Positions 1 to 6,838 of a stretch of DNA of 16,962 bases are shown here, in pieces. The number at the start of each line of letters is the position of its first letter. Position 1 is the stretch's first letter. The notes beneath the pieces were generated by a model. That model did no database searches and was not told where the DNA came from. It was given only the letters and a program-made list of their open reading frames with translations. A program made the translations under genes and the position numbers. Source of the DNA: JAVBMP01 sp031552315 (lineage in GTDB: Bacteria > Desulfobacterota > Desulfovibrionia > Desulfovibrionales > Desulfovibrionaceae); contig JAVBMP010000058.1 in the NCBI GenBank assembly GCA_031552315.1, positions 1 through 16,962 on the forward strand, written 5' to 3'.

Positions 1-861
1 CAGCATGTTTTCAATCGTGGGGTATACTTCCGCCCGGCTCATTTGGCGGGGCGGGTCTTTTTGCAGCAAAAGCAGAACAACATATTCGCTTTCATTGCCG
101 CTTTCCAGCAGGGGGCTTATTTGGCCGGGGCGCATCTTTTCCAGCGCCTTCACAAAATCCGGGGGCAGGCGGTCTTTGGTGAGGTTTTCATTGCGCAGGT
201 GCACGTCCGGGTAGGCGGCCATAACTTCTTGCGGTGAAAAAATTTGCAAATACTGTTTGGCCGCCGCTTGCACATCTTCCCTGGAAATGCCGCTAAACTT
301 CATCAGTTTGTAGGATTCTTGCAGTTTGAAGCTTCCTTCATTCGCCTGGTAGTAGCGTTCCGCCTCTTCCGCGGTAAGTTCTATGCCCGGACGCAGTTGC
401 AGGTTTATGAACTTTTGCACGGCCACCCGGCGGCGCAAAAGTTCCCGCAAATTTTCCAGCCCCGGCCCTTCTTCCAGCAAAAAGCGGTCAAAGCTTTCCG
501 GCGTGTAGTCTGCCCGCAGGGCGTCTTCTTCCGCCTGCACTTCTTCCGGCGTGACCTGCAGCTTTTTTTTGGCAAGCTGCTGCTCAATAAGTTCCTGCAC
601 TATCAGTTCACCCAAAATACGGCCATAGGCCTGGCGCAAGGGTTCCAGCGCCAGGGCCTGGTCGCCGCCAAAGCCGTAGGTAAGGCTGTCGTACATGGCG
701 TCAAGCTGCTTGATGGTAATGGGGCGGCCATTAACCCGCGCCACTTCGCCGGGGGCGCGGGGCGAAAAAAAAGAATTGTCGCAGCCCTGCAACAGCGCGG
801 GGCAAAGCAACAAAAGGCAGCCTAAAAAAGTTATAAGGAAATTTGAATGGTTATTATGCAT
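1..861 (-). CDS. SurA/PpiC-like peptidyl-prolyl isomerase lipoprotein (C-terminus cut by window edge)
   Basis: This minus-strand frame is open for 287 codons from an ATG at 861 and runs off the left edge, so the C-terminus is missing. Residues 1-26 form a hydrophobic export signal ending L24-Q25-G26-C27, a plausible lipobox. Asp28 at position +2 would, by the Lol avoidance rule of enterobacteria, favour retention in the inner membrane. Residues about 40-180 have the look of a SurA N-terminal chaperone domain (VARVNGRPITIKQLD near the start, then Glu/Leu-rich helices). The later part (LPPDFVKALEKMRPGQIS) resembles a degenerate parvulin/PpiC domain. The likely role is folding of exported proteins in the periplasm. 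It starts 44 bases after the mfd stop and is probably co-transcribed with it. No clear Shine-Dalgarno precedes the ATG. The overall fold assignment is fairly safe; isomerase activity is inferred. Confidence 0.8.
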   Translation of the reverse strand, partial: MHNNHSNFLITFLGCLLLLCPALLQGCDNSFFSPRAPGEVARVNGRPITIKQLDAMYDSLTYGFGGDQALALEPLRQAYGRILGELIVQELIEQQLAKKKLQVTPEEVQAEEDALRADYTPESFDRFLLEEGPGLENLRELLRRRVAVQKFINLQLRPGIELTAEEAERYYQANEGSFKLQESYKLMKFSGISREDVQAAAKQYLQIFSPQEVMAAYPDVHLRNENLTKDRLPPDFVKALEKMRPGQISPLLESGNESEYVVLLLLQKDPPRQMSRAEVYPTIENML

Positions 862-905
862 GGCGGCGTTGGTTGAAGTAAAATGTGCTGTAAACCGCAG
901 CCATC

Positions 906-3900
906 TTACCCTGCTTCGCAAACGGCGGCAAGTTCTTCTTGCAGCAGGGCCAGGCGTTCTGTCAGGTTTTCACCGCGCATCCGCACTTCCAGGGCGGAAT
1001 TGGGGTAAAGGCGCACGCGGTCTTTTTCTGCCGCGGCCCAGGCGATAAGCAGGGATGTGTTCAGGCGGTTTTTATTTTCCGCAAAATACAGTTTGACGCG
1101 CTCGCTGAAAATATCCGCCTTCAGGGCGCCCATTGGGGCAATGGCGCGTTTGAAGCGCAGCACGGCCAAAAAGTTGGCAAGCATTTCCGGCGGCGGGCCA
1201 AAGCGGTCGCGCAGCTCCATTTCCAGCTCCTGCTGGGCAAGGGAATCTGTTGAAGAAGAAAGGGCCTTGTAATAACGCAGCCTTTCGCCGGAATCCGCAA
1301 TATAGCTTTCAGGAATGTGCGCGGGCACGCCAAGGGTAATTTCTGTTTCAAAGCTTTCTTCCACCGGTTTGCCGCGCATTTTGGAAACCTCTTCTTCCAG
1401 CATTTCCAAAAACAGGTCAAGGCCGATGCGGTTCATGTGCCCGCTTTGCGATTCTCCAAGTATGTTGCCCGCCCCGCGCAGGCGCAAATCTTCCATGGCT
1501 ACCTGAAAGCCCGCGCCAAGGTAGTCCATATCCAGAATAATTTGCAGGCGGCGGCGGGTTATTTCCGGCAACCTGTCAATATCCGGCGCAATAAACACCG
1601 CATAGGCCTGCCGTTCAGAACGGCCCACGCGGCCGCGCAACTGGTAAAGTTGCCCCAGGCCGAACATTTGGGCCTGATCAACCACCAGGGTATTGGCCCG
1701 GGGGAAATCCAGCCCGGATTCCACAATGGCCGTACACACCAGCACGTCAAGTTCTCCGTGCCAGAAGCGGCGCATGCTGTCTTCCAGTTCCTTTTCACCC
1801 ATTTGCCCGTGCGCCATGCCAATGCGGGCCTCCGGGCAGAGTTTGCGCACAAATTCCGCCGCCCTTTCCAGCCCATGCACCCGGTTGTAAACCCAGAAGA
1901 CCTGGCCTTCACGTTCCAGTTCACGTTGCAGCACCTGGCGCAGGGCGTTTTCATCACGGTCTATAAGGGCGGTGGCTACCGGCTTGCGGTCAAGCGGGGC
2001 GGTTTCAATGACAGAAAGTTCCCGCACGCCGGACATGGAAAGTTGCAAGGTGCGCGGTATGGGCGTGGCGCTAAGGGTAAGCACGTCCACATTTTTGCGC
2101 ATTTGCTTCAACCGTTCCTTGTGGCGCACGCCGAAGCGCTGTTCCTCATCCAAAATCAAAAGCCCCAGGTTGGGCAGGGAAACATCGGAGGAAAGCAGAC
2201 GGTGGGTGCCTATTAAAATATCCACCAGGCCCTTGCCGGCCGCTTCCAGCACTTCCGCCTGTTTTTGGCGGGGCACAAAGCGTGAAAGCAGGCCCACATT
2301 GACCGGGAAGCCGGACAAACGCCCCCGGAAGGTCTGGTAGTGCTGTTCCGCCAAAATAGTGGTGGGGCAAAGCAGGGCCACCTGCCGCCCTTCTATGGCC
2401 GCGCGGAAGGCCGCCCGCAGGGCCACTTCCGTCTTGCCGAAGCCCACATCGCCACAGACCAGCCTGTCCATTGGTTCCGGCTTTTCCATATCGGCCAGCA
2501 CTTCGGTAATGGCCCGGGCCTGATCCGGGGTTTCCTCAAAGCCGAAAGATGCCTCAAATTCCCGGTACATGGCGTCAAGCGGGCCATAGCGGAAGCCTTT
2601 GGCAACTTTACGGTAAGCGTACATTTCCACCAGGTCATGCGCGATCTGCTCAATGGCCTTGCGGGCCTTTTCCTTGCCGGTAAGCCACTTGCTGCCGCCC
2701 AGTTTGTCGCGGGCAATTTGCCCTTCACTGCCCTTGTAGGTTTGCACCAGGGCAAGGCGGTCTACCGGCAAATAAAGCCGGTCATCGCCGGAATAGAGCA
2801 GCAGCAGGTAATCATTTTCCACCCCGCCCATGGCAAGGTGTTGCAAGCCGCCGAAGGACGCGATGCCGTAATCGCGGTGCACCAGGTGGTCGCCGGGCTG
2901 AAGGTCGTCATAGCTTGCCAGGCCCTTAAAGGCTTCCCGCGCGGGGCGCGCGGCCTTTTTGCCCGCGGGCTGCATGACGTCTTCGCTCAGTATTGTCATG
3001 TTGTCCCACGACAATACCGCGCCATGCTGCAATGGAGACACCAGGGCATAAAGGCCGGGGCTGCCGGGCTGGTAACGCAGGCGCGGTTTTATGCCGTCCT
3101 GCTCGGCCATTTTCAAAAACTTTTCCCGGCTGCGCACGGTTGAAAAGCTTAGAAGCACCTTGCCGGGGCCGCGCGACCATTCCCGCATGTTTTCCACCAG
3201 GGTATGCCAGGGCCGTTCAGAGGCGGACGCCTTGGGGAAAACTTCCTGAAAGCTGTGCAGGGCATGTTCCGGCAGGTCAACGCCCTTCTTTTCAAGCCCG
3301 ATGTGCAGCGTTTCAAAATAGACGCGGTCACGCGCGTTCAGCATGGCAAGCGCTTCCTGCGGGGTGCGCAGCACCAGGGAACGAGGCTGGCGGAAGCCAT
3401 GTTCGGACTGTTTGTCCAGCATGCTTTGCCAGGCCAGGTAGGTTTCTTCCAGAAGTTGCGCCAGATCAAGCTCGCCCGGCACAATGAAGACGCTGTTTTT
3501 GGGCAGCCAAGCTTCTATGTGGACGGAATGTTCATAATAGGAACCGGCAAACAGGCTGTACCCCCCGGCTTTGGGGTTGGAAAAATATTCTCCGCCGTTG
3601 CCCGCATGCAGGCGTTGTTCAACTTCCTGCTTGAAGCGCTCAAATTCCAGCTCTGTTATCAGGCCTTGTTCCTGCATGCGCTGCCACCAGTCAATGGCTT
3701 CACGCGCCTGGCTTTGCTGTACCTTGTTTACCGGCAGTATGGTAAGTTCTTGCAAATTCGCGATAGAACGCTGGGATGCAGCATCAAACATGCGTATTTC
3801 TTCAATAAAATCGCCAAAAAATTCCAGGCGCAGCGGTTTGCTGTAGCCCGGCGGGAAAATGTCCAAAATATCGCCGCGCACAGCCAGTTCACCCAGGCTG

Positions 3901-4391
3901 TTCACAATGGGGCTGCGGGTATAGCCCCAGCTGACAAGCTGTTCCACCAGAAGTTCCCGCGCGGTTTCCCCGCCCTTGTGCAGGGAAACGTCCATGTTTT
4001 TGAAGGAATCAAGGGGCGGGGTGCGCAGCAGCAGGTCATCGCAGGTAATGAACGAAGCGCGGGCGTAGCCCTTGTAAAGACAGTAAAAGGCGGCAATGCG
4101 GGAAATATCTTTCGTGGTGCGCTTGTGCGGCGGTAAAATGGCCGCGGCGCGTTCCCACATGGGCAGTTGCACGGGCAGGTCGCGTTCAGAATCAGTAATG
4201 GAAAAAATATAGGCGAAGGCGCGCAAATTTAATATTTCTGCCGCGTCACGGCACACAAATACCGGGTGGCGGCCCATGTTCGCAAGGGCAGCTGCAATGC
4301 GGGCGGCAGTGGCCGGCCCGGAATGGTTTACTTTGAGTGACGCCCCGTTGCCATAGGCAAACAGGTTGTACAGCTGGTCTTTAAAATCCAA
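906..4391 (-). CDS. mfd: Transcription-repair coupling factor Mfd
   Basis: Mfd is a superfamily 2 DNA translocase. It binds RNA polymerase stalled at DNA lesions, pushes it off and recruits UvrA to start transcription-coupled excision repair. The 1161 residues match the usual family length. The N-terminal third is the UvrB-homology region. The RNA polymerase-interacting (CarD-like) domain starts near residue 495 (PGDHLVHRDYGIASFGG). The helicase motifs are in order: Walker A GDVGFGKT near 645, DEEQ at 748-751, SATPIPRT near 772, and QLRGRVGR near 917. The last ~200 residues form the TRCF domain that masks UvrA binding. The start is TTG: an in-frame TAA lies five codons upstream and no ATG fits the family N-terminus. 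It begins 42 bases after the tsaC stop, which suggests an operon tsaC-mfd-isomerase. Confidence 0.97.
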   Translation of the reverse strand: MDFKDQLYNLFAYGNGASLKVNHSGPATAARIAAALANMGRHPVFVCRDAAEILNLRAFAYIFSITDSERDLPVQLPMWERAAAILPPHKRTTKDISRIAAFYCLYKGYARASFITCDDLLLRTPPLDSFKNMDVSLHKGGETARELLVEQLVSWGYTRSPIVNSLGELAVRGDILDIFPPGYSKPLRLEFFGDFIEEIRMFDAASQRSIANLQELTILPVNKVQQSQAREAIDWWQRMQEQGLITELEFERFKQEVEQRLHAGNGGEYFSNPKAGGYSLFAGSYYEHSVHIEAWLPKNSVFIVPGELDLAQLLEETYLAWQSMLDKQSEHGFRQPRSLVLRTPQEALAMLNARDRVYFETLHIGLEKKGVDLPEHALHSFQEVFPKASASERPWHTLVENMREWSRGPGKVLLSFSTVRSREKFLKMAEQDGIKPRLRYQPGSPGLYALVSPLQHGAVLSWDNMTILSEDVMQPAGKKAARPAREAFKGLASYDDLQPGDHLVHRDYGIASFGGLQHLAMGGVENDYLLLLYSGDDRLYLPVDRLALVQTYKGSEGQIARDKLGGSKWLTGKEKARKAIEQIAHDLVEMYAYRKVAKGFRYGPLDAMYREFEASFGFEETPDQARAITEVLADMEKPEPMDRLVCGDVGFGKTEVALRAAFRAAIEGRQVALLCPTTILAEQHYQTFRGRLSGFPVNVGLLSRFVPRQKQAEVLEAAGKGLVDILIGTHRLLSSDVSLPNLGLLILDEEQRFGVRHKERLKQMRKNVDVLTLSATPIPRTLQLSMSGVRELSVIETAPLDRKPVATALIDRDENALRQVLQRELEREGQVFWVYNRVHGLERAAEFVRKLCPEARIGMAHGQMGEKELEDSMRRFWHGELDVLVCTAIVESGLDFPRANTLVVDQAQMFGLGQLYQLRGRVGRSERQAYAVFIAPDIDRLPEITRRRLQIILDMDYLGAGFQVAMEDLRLRGAGNILGESQSGHMNRIGLDLFLEMLEEEVSKMRGKPVEESFETEITLGVPAHIPESYIADSGERLRYYKALSSSTDSLAQQELEMELRDRFGPPPEMLANFLAVLRFKRAIAPMGALKADIFSERVKLYFAENKNRLNTSLLIAWAAAEKDRVRLYPNSALEVRMRGENLTERLALLQEELAAVCEAG

Positions 4392-4433
4392 GGGAGTAAT
4401 CGTCCGTTATTTTTGTTTATAAATCTGTACCAT

Positions 4434-5078
4434 TCAAGCGTGAATCGCTTTAAACCCCGCCTCCGCAAGCATAGCGGCGCTTATGGCCCCTTCACGCAAG
4501 ATGCGCAAAATTTGATTGTTGCCGTCAAGTATTTCCACAATGGTTGACGGTTTGCCGCCTTTTGGCTGTTGGGCCGCCCCCAGTGGCGGGTCAAAACACC
4601 CCGCGACAAAGGGCAAAAGTTCCTTTGCCAGGTCTTTGGCCAATATTACCGGGGCTTGCCCGCTAAGATTGGCGCTGGTGGCAATTAGCGGCTTGCCGCT
4701 TTCAAGGCACAAGGCGCGCGCGGCCGGGTGCGCTGTAAGGCGCACGGCTACAGTGCCGCCCCCGCTGGTAAGCGAGCGTGGCACCGCGCCGGATGCCGGG
4801 CAAATGATAGAAAGCGGGCCGGGCCAAAAATGCGCCGCAAGTTTTTCCAGTTCCGGCTTAATGTTTTTTGTCAGCATGCCAAGTTGCCCAAAGTCGCCGA
4901 TTATAACAGGTAACGGAGCGTAATTCAAGCGTTTTTTTGCCAAAAAGACCGCTTGAGCGGCTGTATCGCTTAGGGCTGACCCGCCAATTGCAAAAAAAGT
5001 TTCAGTAGGGAAAAGTATCAGGCGGCCAGTAGTTATTGCTGTTACCGCTTCGCTCAGGCTCAGATTTTGGGTATTCAC
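4434..5078 (-). CDS. tsaC: Threonylcarbamoyl-AMP synthase (TsaC/Sua5/YrdC family)
   Basis: The enzyme makes L-threonylcarbamoyl-AMP from threonine, bicarbonate and ATP, the first step of the t6A37 modification of ANN-decoding tRNAs. Visible YrdC-domain motifs are LFPTETFFAIG, AKKR, PLPVII, WPGPLSII, VAVRLTAHPAARAL, SANLSG and KPSTIVEI. There is no long C-terminal Sua5 domain, so it is the short TsaC form (214 aa from the chosen start). I chose the GTG at 5078: it puts about 20 residues before the FPTET strand, as in E. coli TsaC, and has AAGAG five bases upstream. The frame stays open to a GTG at 5177, but that would add 33 Cys/aromatic-rich residues unlike the family, has no ribosome site and would end 16 bases from rlmH. 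The substrate loop reads TETFFAIG rather than the common TDTVYGLG. Confidence 0.88.
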   Translation of the reverse strand: MNTQNLSLSEAVTAITTGRLILFPTETFFAIGGSALSDTAAQAVFLAKKRLNYAPLPVIIGDFGQLGMLTKNIKPELEKLAAHFWPGPLSIICPASGAVPRSLTSGGGTVAVRLTAHPAARALCLESGKPLIATSANLSGQAPVILAKDLAKELLPFVAGCFDPPLGAAQQPKGGKPSTIVEILDGNNQILRILREGAISAAMLAEAGFKAIHA

Positions 5079-5193
5079 AGCGGCTCTTGTATAAGGTATT
5101 GCTTTATGCGGTCCCGTGTAGAGGCAGCAGTATTCATTGCCTAGGATATCAAAAAAGTCAATATTGTAAAGTGGCACAAAAAGTCTGTAATGT

Positions 5194-5655
5194 ATGAAGA
5201 AAATTAAAGTGATATCTGTAGGGCGGCTGAAGACGCCTTTTTGGCGTGATGCGGCGGAACATTACCGCGACAGGCTGTCCAGGGGCTTGCAGTTTGAAGA
5301 GCTTGAAGTGAAAGACAGCGCCCTTGCGGACATACCCGCAAGGCAAGCGCAAGAGGCCGAACGCCTGCTGGCCGCCGCGCAACCGGCGGATTACCTGATT
5401 GCCCTTGATGAGCGCGGCAAAGCCATGACATCGCCGGAACTTGCCGCCTGGCTGGAAAAGCTTGAAGGCCAGGCCCGCACCCCCTGCTTTGTGATAGGCG
5501 GGGCCTATGGCCTTGCGGAAAGCCTGCGCAGCCGGGCGGACAGCCTTTTGAGCTTTGGCCCCATGACCCTGCCGCATGAACTGGCCCGCGTGGTGCTGTT
5601 GGAACAGCTTTTTCGCGCCAGCGCCATAGTCCGCAACACCGGCTACCACCACTAA
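5194..5655 (+). CDS. rlmH: 23S rRNA (pseudouridine1915-N3)-methyltransferase RlmH
   Basis: RlmH is a SPOUT-class, SAM-dependent methyltransferase that methylates pseudouridine 1915 in helix 69 of 23S rRNA on assembled 70S ribosomes. The 153 residues are almost the same length as E. coli RlmH (155). Family landmarks are MKKIKVISVG at the start, LDERGK at 71-76, FVIGGAYG at 99-106 (SAM-binding knot), PHELARVVLLEQLFRA from 127, and the C-terminal NTGYHH at 148-153. It is divergent from tsaC with a shared upstream region of about 115 bases. The ATG has no obvious Shine-Dalgarno, but no other start fits the family. A large palindromic element begins at the base right after the TAA, so that element forms the 3' end of the transcript. 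Confidence 0.96.
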   Translation: MKKIKVISVGRLKTPFWRDAAEHYRDRLSRGLQFEELEVKDSALADIPARQAQEAERLLAAAQPADYLIALDERGKAMTSPELAAWLEKLEGQARTPCFVIGGAYGLAESLRSRADSLLSFGPMTLPHELARVVLLEQLFRASAIVRNTGYHH

Positions 5656-5784
5656 GACTGCGGGCACTTTTGCCCTCTGGGCTGCGTCAGGAAGGCATTT
5701 TGCGAGGGGTCGAGTACCGTAAGAGTACACTCCCCCTCGCAAAATGCCTTCCTTCCTTGCCAGAGGACAAAATTGCCCGCAGTC
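5656..5784. repeat. 129-bp palindromic element (copy A), MITE/REP-like
   Basis: The element starts directly after the rlmH stop. Its outer stem pairs GACTGCGGGC (5656-5665) with GCCCGCAGTC (5775-5784). Its inner stem is a perfect 20-bp match (5690-5709 with 5733-5752), closed by a loop around GAGTAC/GTAC (5712-5727). It shares internal blocks with the element at 16709-16853: TTTTGCCCT...CTGCGTC on the left, and CTCGCA plus CCTTG..A.AG.ACAAAA on the right. It has no coding capacity, so it is most likely a non-autonomous palindromic repeat. In RNA it would form one long hairpin at the end of rlmH mRNA. Sequence and pairing are read directly; mobility is inferred. Confidence 0.8.
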
Positions 5785-5808
5785 TCCGCTCGGACGGGGC
5801 TTTTTTTT

Positions 5809-5893
5809 CCGGCTGCGCCGGCTTTTCCGGCTGCGCCGGTTTTCTTCCGGCTGCGCCGGTTTTTGTGGCTGCGCCGGTTTTTTTGGGCTGCGC
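5809..5893 (+). repeat. Tandem array of hairpin/T-run units (serial terminator-like)
   Basis: Five units follow one another with an 18-20 base period. Three have the full core CCGGCTGCGCCGG (5809-5821, 5827-5839, 5847-5859). The fourth lacks the first two bases (5867-5877) and the fifth is reduced to GGGCTGCGC (5885-5893). Each full core folds as a 5-bp GC stem with a TGC loop and is followed by a run of T. A T8 run precedes the first. On the plus strand each unit resembles a minimal intrinsic terminator, consistent with stopping rlmH transcription before the next gene. The stems are short, so single-unit strength would be low. The repeat itself is certain; the terminator role is inferred. 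Confidence 0.7.
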
Positions 5894-5909
5894 ATAAAAA
5901 CAATTTTTC

Positions 5910-5942
5910 TTCCTTGGCATAGAGCCAAATTGCCCGTAATCT
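5910..5942 (+). repeat. Decayed partial copy of the palindromic element (right half)
   Basis: TTCCTTGGCATAGAGCCA followed by AATTGCCCGTAATCT matches the right arm of copy A (TTCCTTGCCAGAGGACAA, then AATTGCCCGCAGTCT) with a few changes. No matching left arm is visible, so this looks like a broken copy lying between the hairpin array and the next gene. It contains its own small inverted repeat, TTGGC/GCCAA. Confidence 0.55.
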
Positions 5943-6013
5943 TTGCGCAAGTATTTTTTTTAGCGGTGTATGGGTTTTAAAAAGTTGTTTCATTATTTCC
6001 TGCGGGAGGCGGC

Positions 6014-6652
6014 ATGCAAAAAAATCATAAAATTTTATTGGGATTATTTTTTCTGGTGCTGTTTTGGTCCGCCTGGAACAACGCCGACTACTTTACCTGG
6101 GCGCTTGAGGTTGCCCCCGGCGTGTTGGGCGTCGCGGTTTTGGCCTTTACCTTCGGGCGTTTCAAGTTCACCAATATGGTTTATGTTTTGATACTTGTCC
6201 ATTGCGTAATTTTGTTTGTCGGCGCCAAGTATACTTACGCCAAAGTGCCGCTTTTTGACTGGCTGCGCGACTATTTTGCGATGGATCGGAACAATTATGA
6301 CAAACTGGGGCACTTCGCCCAGGGCTTTATACCGGCCATGATAAGCCGCGAAGTGTTTATACGCTTTGAGGCGGCCAAAAGCCGGGGCTGGGTAAACTTT
6401 TTTGTGGTAAGCTTTTGCCTTGCGGTATCCGCGCTTTATGAGCTTGTGGAATGGTGGGTGGGGGCGCTTTCCGGCGAAGGGGCGGACGCCTTTCTTGGTT
6501 CACAAGGTTATGTATGGGACACGCAGTCCGACATGTTTTGCGCCCTGTTGGGGGCGTGCTGTGCCCTGGCCTTGCTTTCCCGGACGCATGACCGGGCCAT
6601 GGGCAAAAATTGGGAACAGCCCGGCTGGAATACCCTGGAAATGCCGCAATGA
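6014..6652 (+). CDS. yjdF: YjdF-type inner-membrane protein (DUF2238)
   Basis: This is a 212-residue polytopic membrane protein of the YjdF/DUF2238 family, whose function is unknown. Hydrophobic segments lie near residues 7-22, 32-48, 54-71, 101-112, 127-148 and 173-190. The family signatures are all present: NYDKLGHFAQGFIPAM (94-109) followed by an Arg-Glu pair, YELVEWW (142-148), and GSQGYVWDTQSDM (162-174). The conserved His, Glu and Asp residues in or near membrane segments suggest a polar intramembrane site, but no reaction is established. The start is well supported by GGGAGG six bases before the ATG. It is isolated on its strand between the rlmH 3' repeats and the convergent NYN gene, so it is probably transcribed alone. 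Confidence 0.85.
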   Translation: MQKNHKILLGLFFLVLFWSAWNNADYFTWALEVAPGVLGVAVLAFTFGRFKFTNMVYVLILVHCVILFVGAKYTYAKVPLFDWLRDYFAMDRNNYDKLGHFAQGFIPAMISREVFIRFEAAKSRGWVNFFVVSFCLAVSALYELVEWWVGALSGEGADAFLGSQGYVWDTQSDMFCALLGACCALALLSRTHDRAMGKNWEQPGWNTLEMPQ

Positions 6653-6693
6653 TCTGATCTCGCAATAGCCGCTACGCAACGGCAGTACAAATA

Positions 6694-6711
6694 GAGGCCG
6701 TTGCACAATGG
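6694..6711 (+). repeat. Solitary terminal motif of the palindromic repeat family
   Basis: GAGGCCGTTGCACAATGG is identical to the left end of the element at 16709 and complementary to its right end at 16837-16853. Here only one end is found. The part GCCGTTGC pairs with GCAACGGC at 6676-6683, a perfect 8-bp inverted repeat with a 13-base loop. It may be the remnant of an excised or deleted element. Confidence 0.6.
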
Positions 6712-6726
6712 TCTCAAGTAAAAAAT

Positions 6727-6771
6727 GGTGACGGTCTGTTGCCGGGGAATCCCCGGCAACAGACCGTCACC
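6727..6771 (-). terminator. 45-nt near-perfect palindrome; intrinsic terminator of the NYN gene
   Basis: Two fully complementary 22-base arms (6727-6748 and 6750-6771) surround a single central base. Read on the minus strand the hairpin is followed at once by ATTTTTTAC, the layout of a Rho-independent terminator for the NYN gene, which ends 67 bases upstream. On the plus strand there is no T-run after it. The arm is longer and more perfect than a normal terminator stem. Confidence 0.75.
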
Positions 6772-6793
6772 GATTGCCGAGGCGTTGCTTGCC

Positions 6794-6833
6794 CCGGCGC
6801 TTTACGGCGGAAATGGATGCCGTAAAGCGCCGG
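6794..6833. terminator. 15-bp stem-loop next to the NYN stop codon
   Basis: CCGGCGCTTTACGGC (6794-6808) pairs perfectly with GCCGTAAAGCGCCGG (6819-6833) around a 10-base loop. It lies five bases beyond the NYN stop. Neither strand has a strong T-run directly after it, so it may protect the 3' end or help termination together with the 45-nt palindrome rather than act alone. Confidence 0.5.
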
Positions 6834-6838
6834 TTCGG

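Noticed and set aside
1317..4136. Several 200-310 codon plus-strand frames antisense to mfd
   Set aside because: They are low-complexity shadows of mfd codons with no recognisable protein, no ribosome sites and no operon logic.
5809..5893. Tandem repeats considered as a CRISPR array
   Set aside because: The units are only about 13 bases with 5-7 base T-rich spacers, and there are no cas genes.
5158..5928. 256-codon minus-strand frame with PAQP/RRSRK repeats across rlmH and its 3' repeats
   Set aside because: The repeats come from the tandem hairpin array read in another frame, and the rest is antisense to rlmH.
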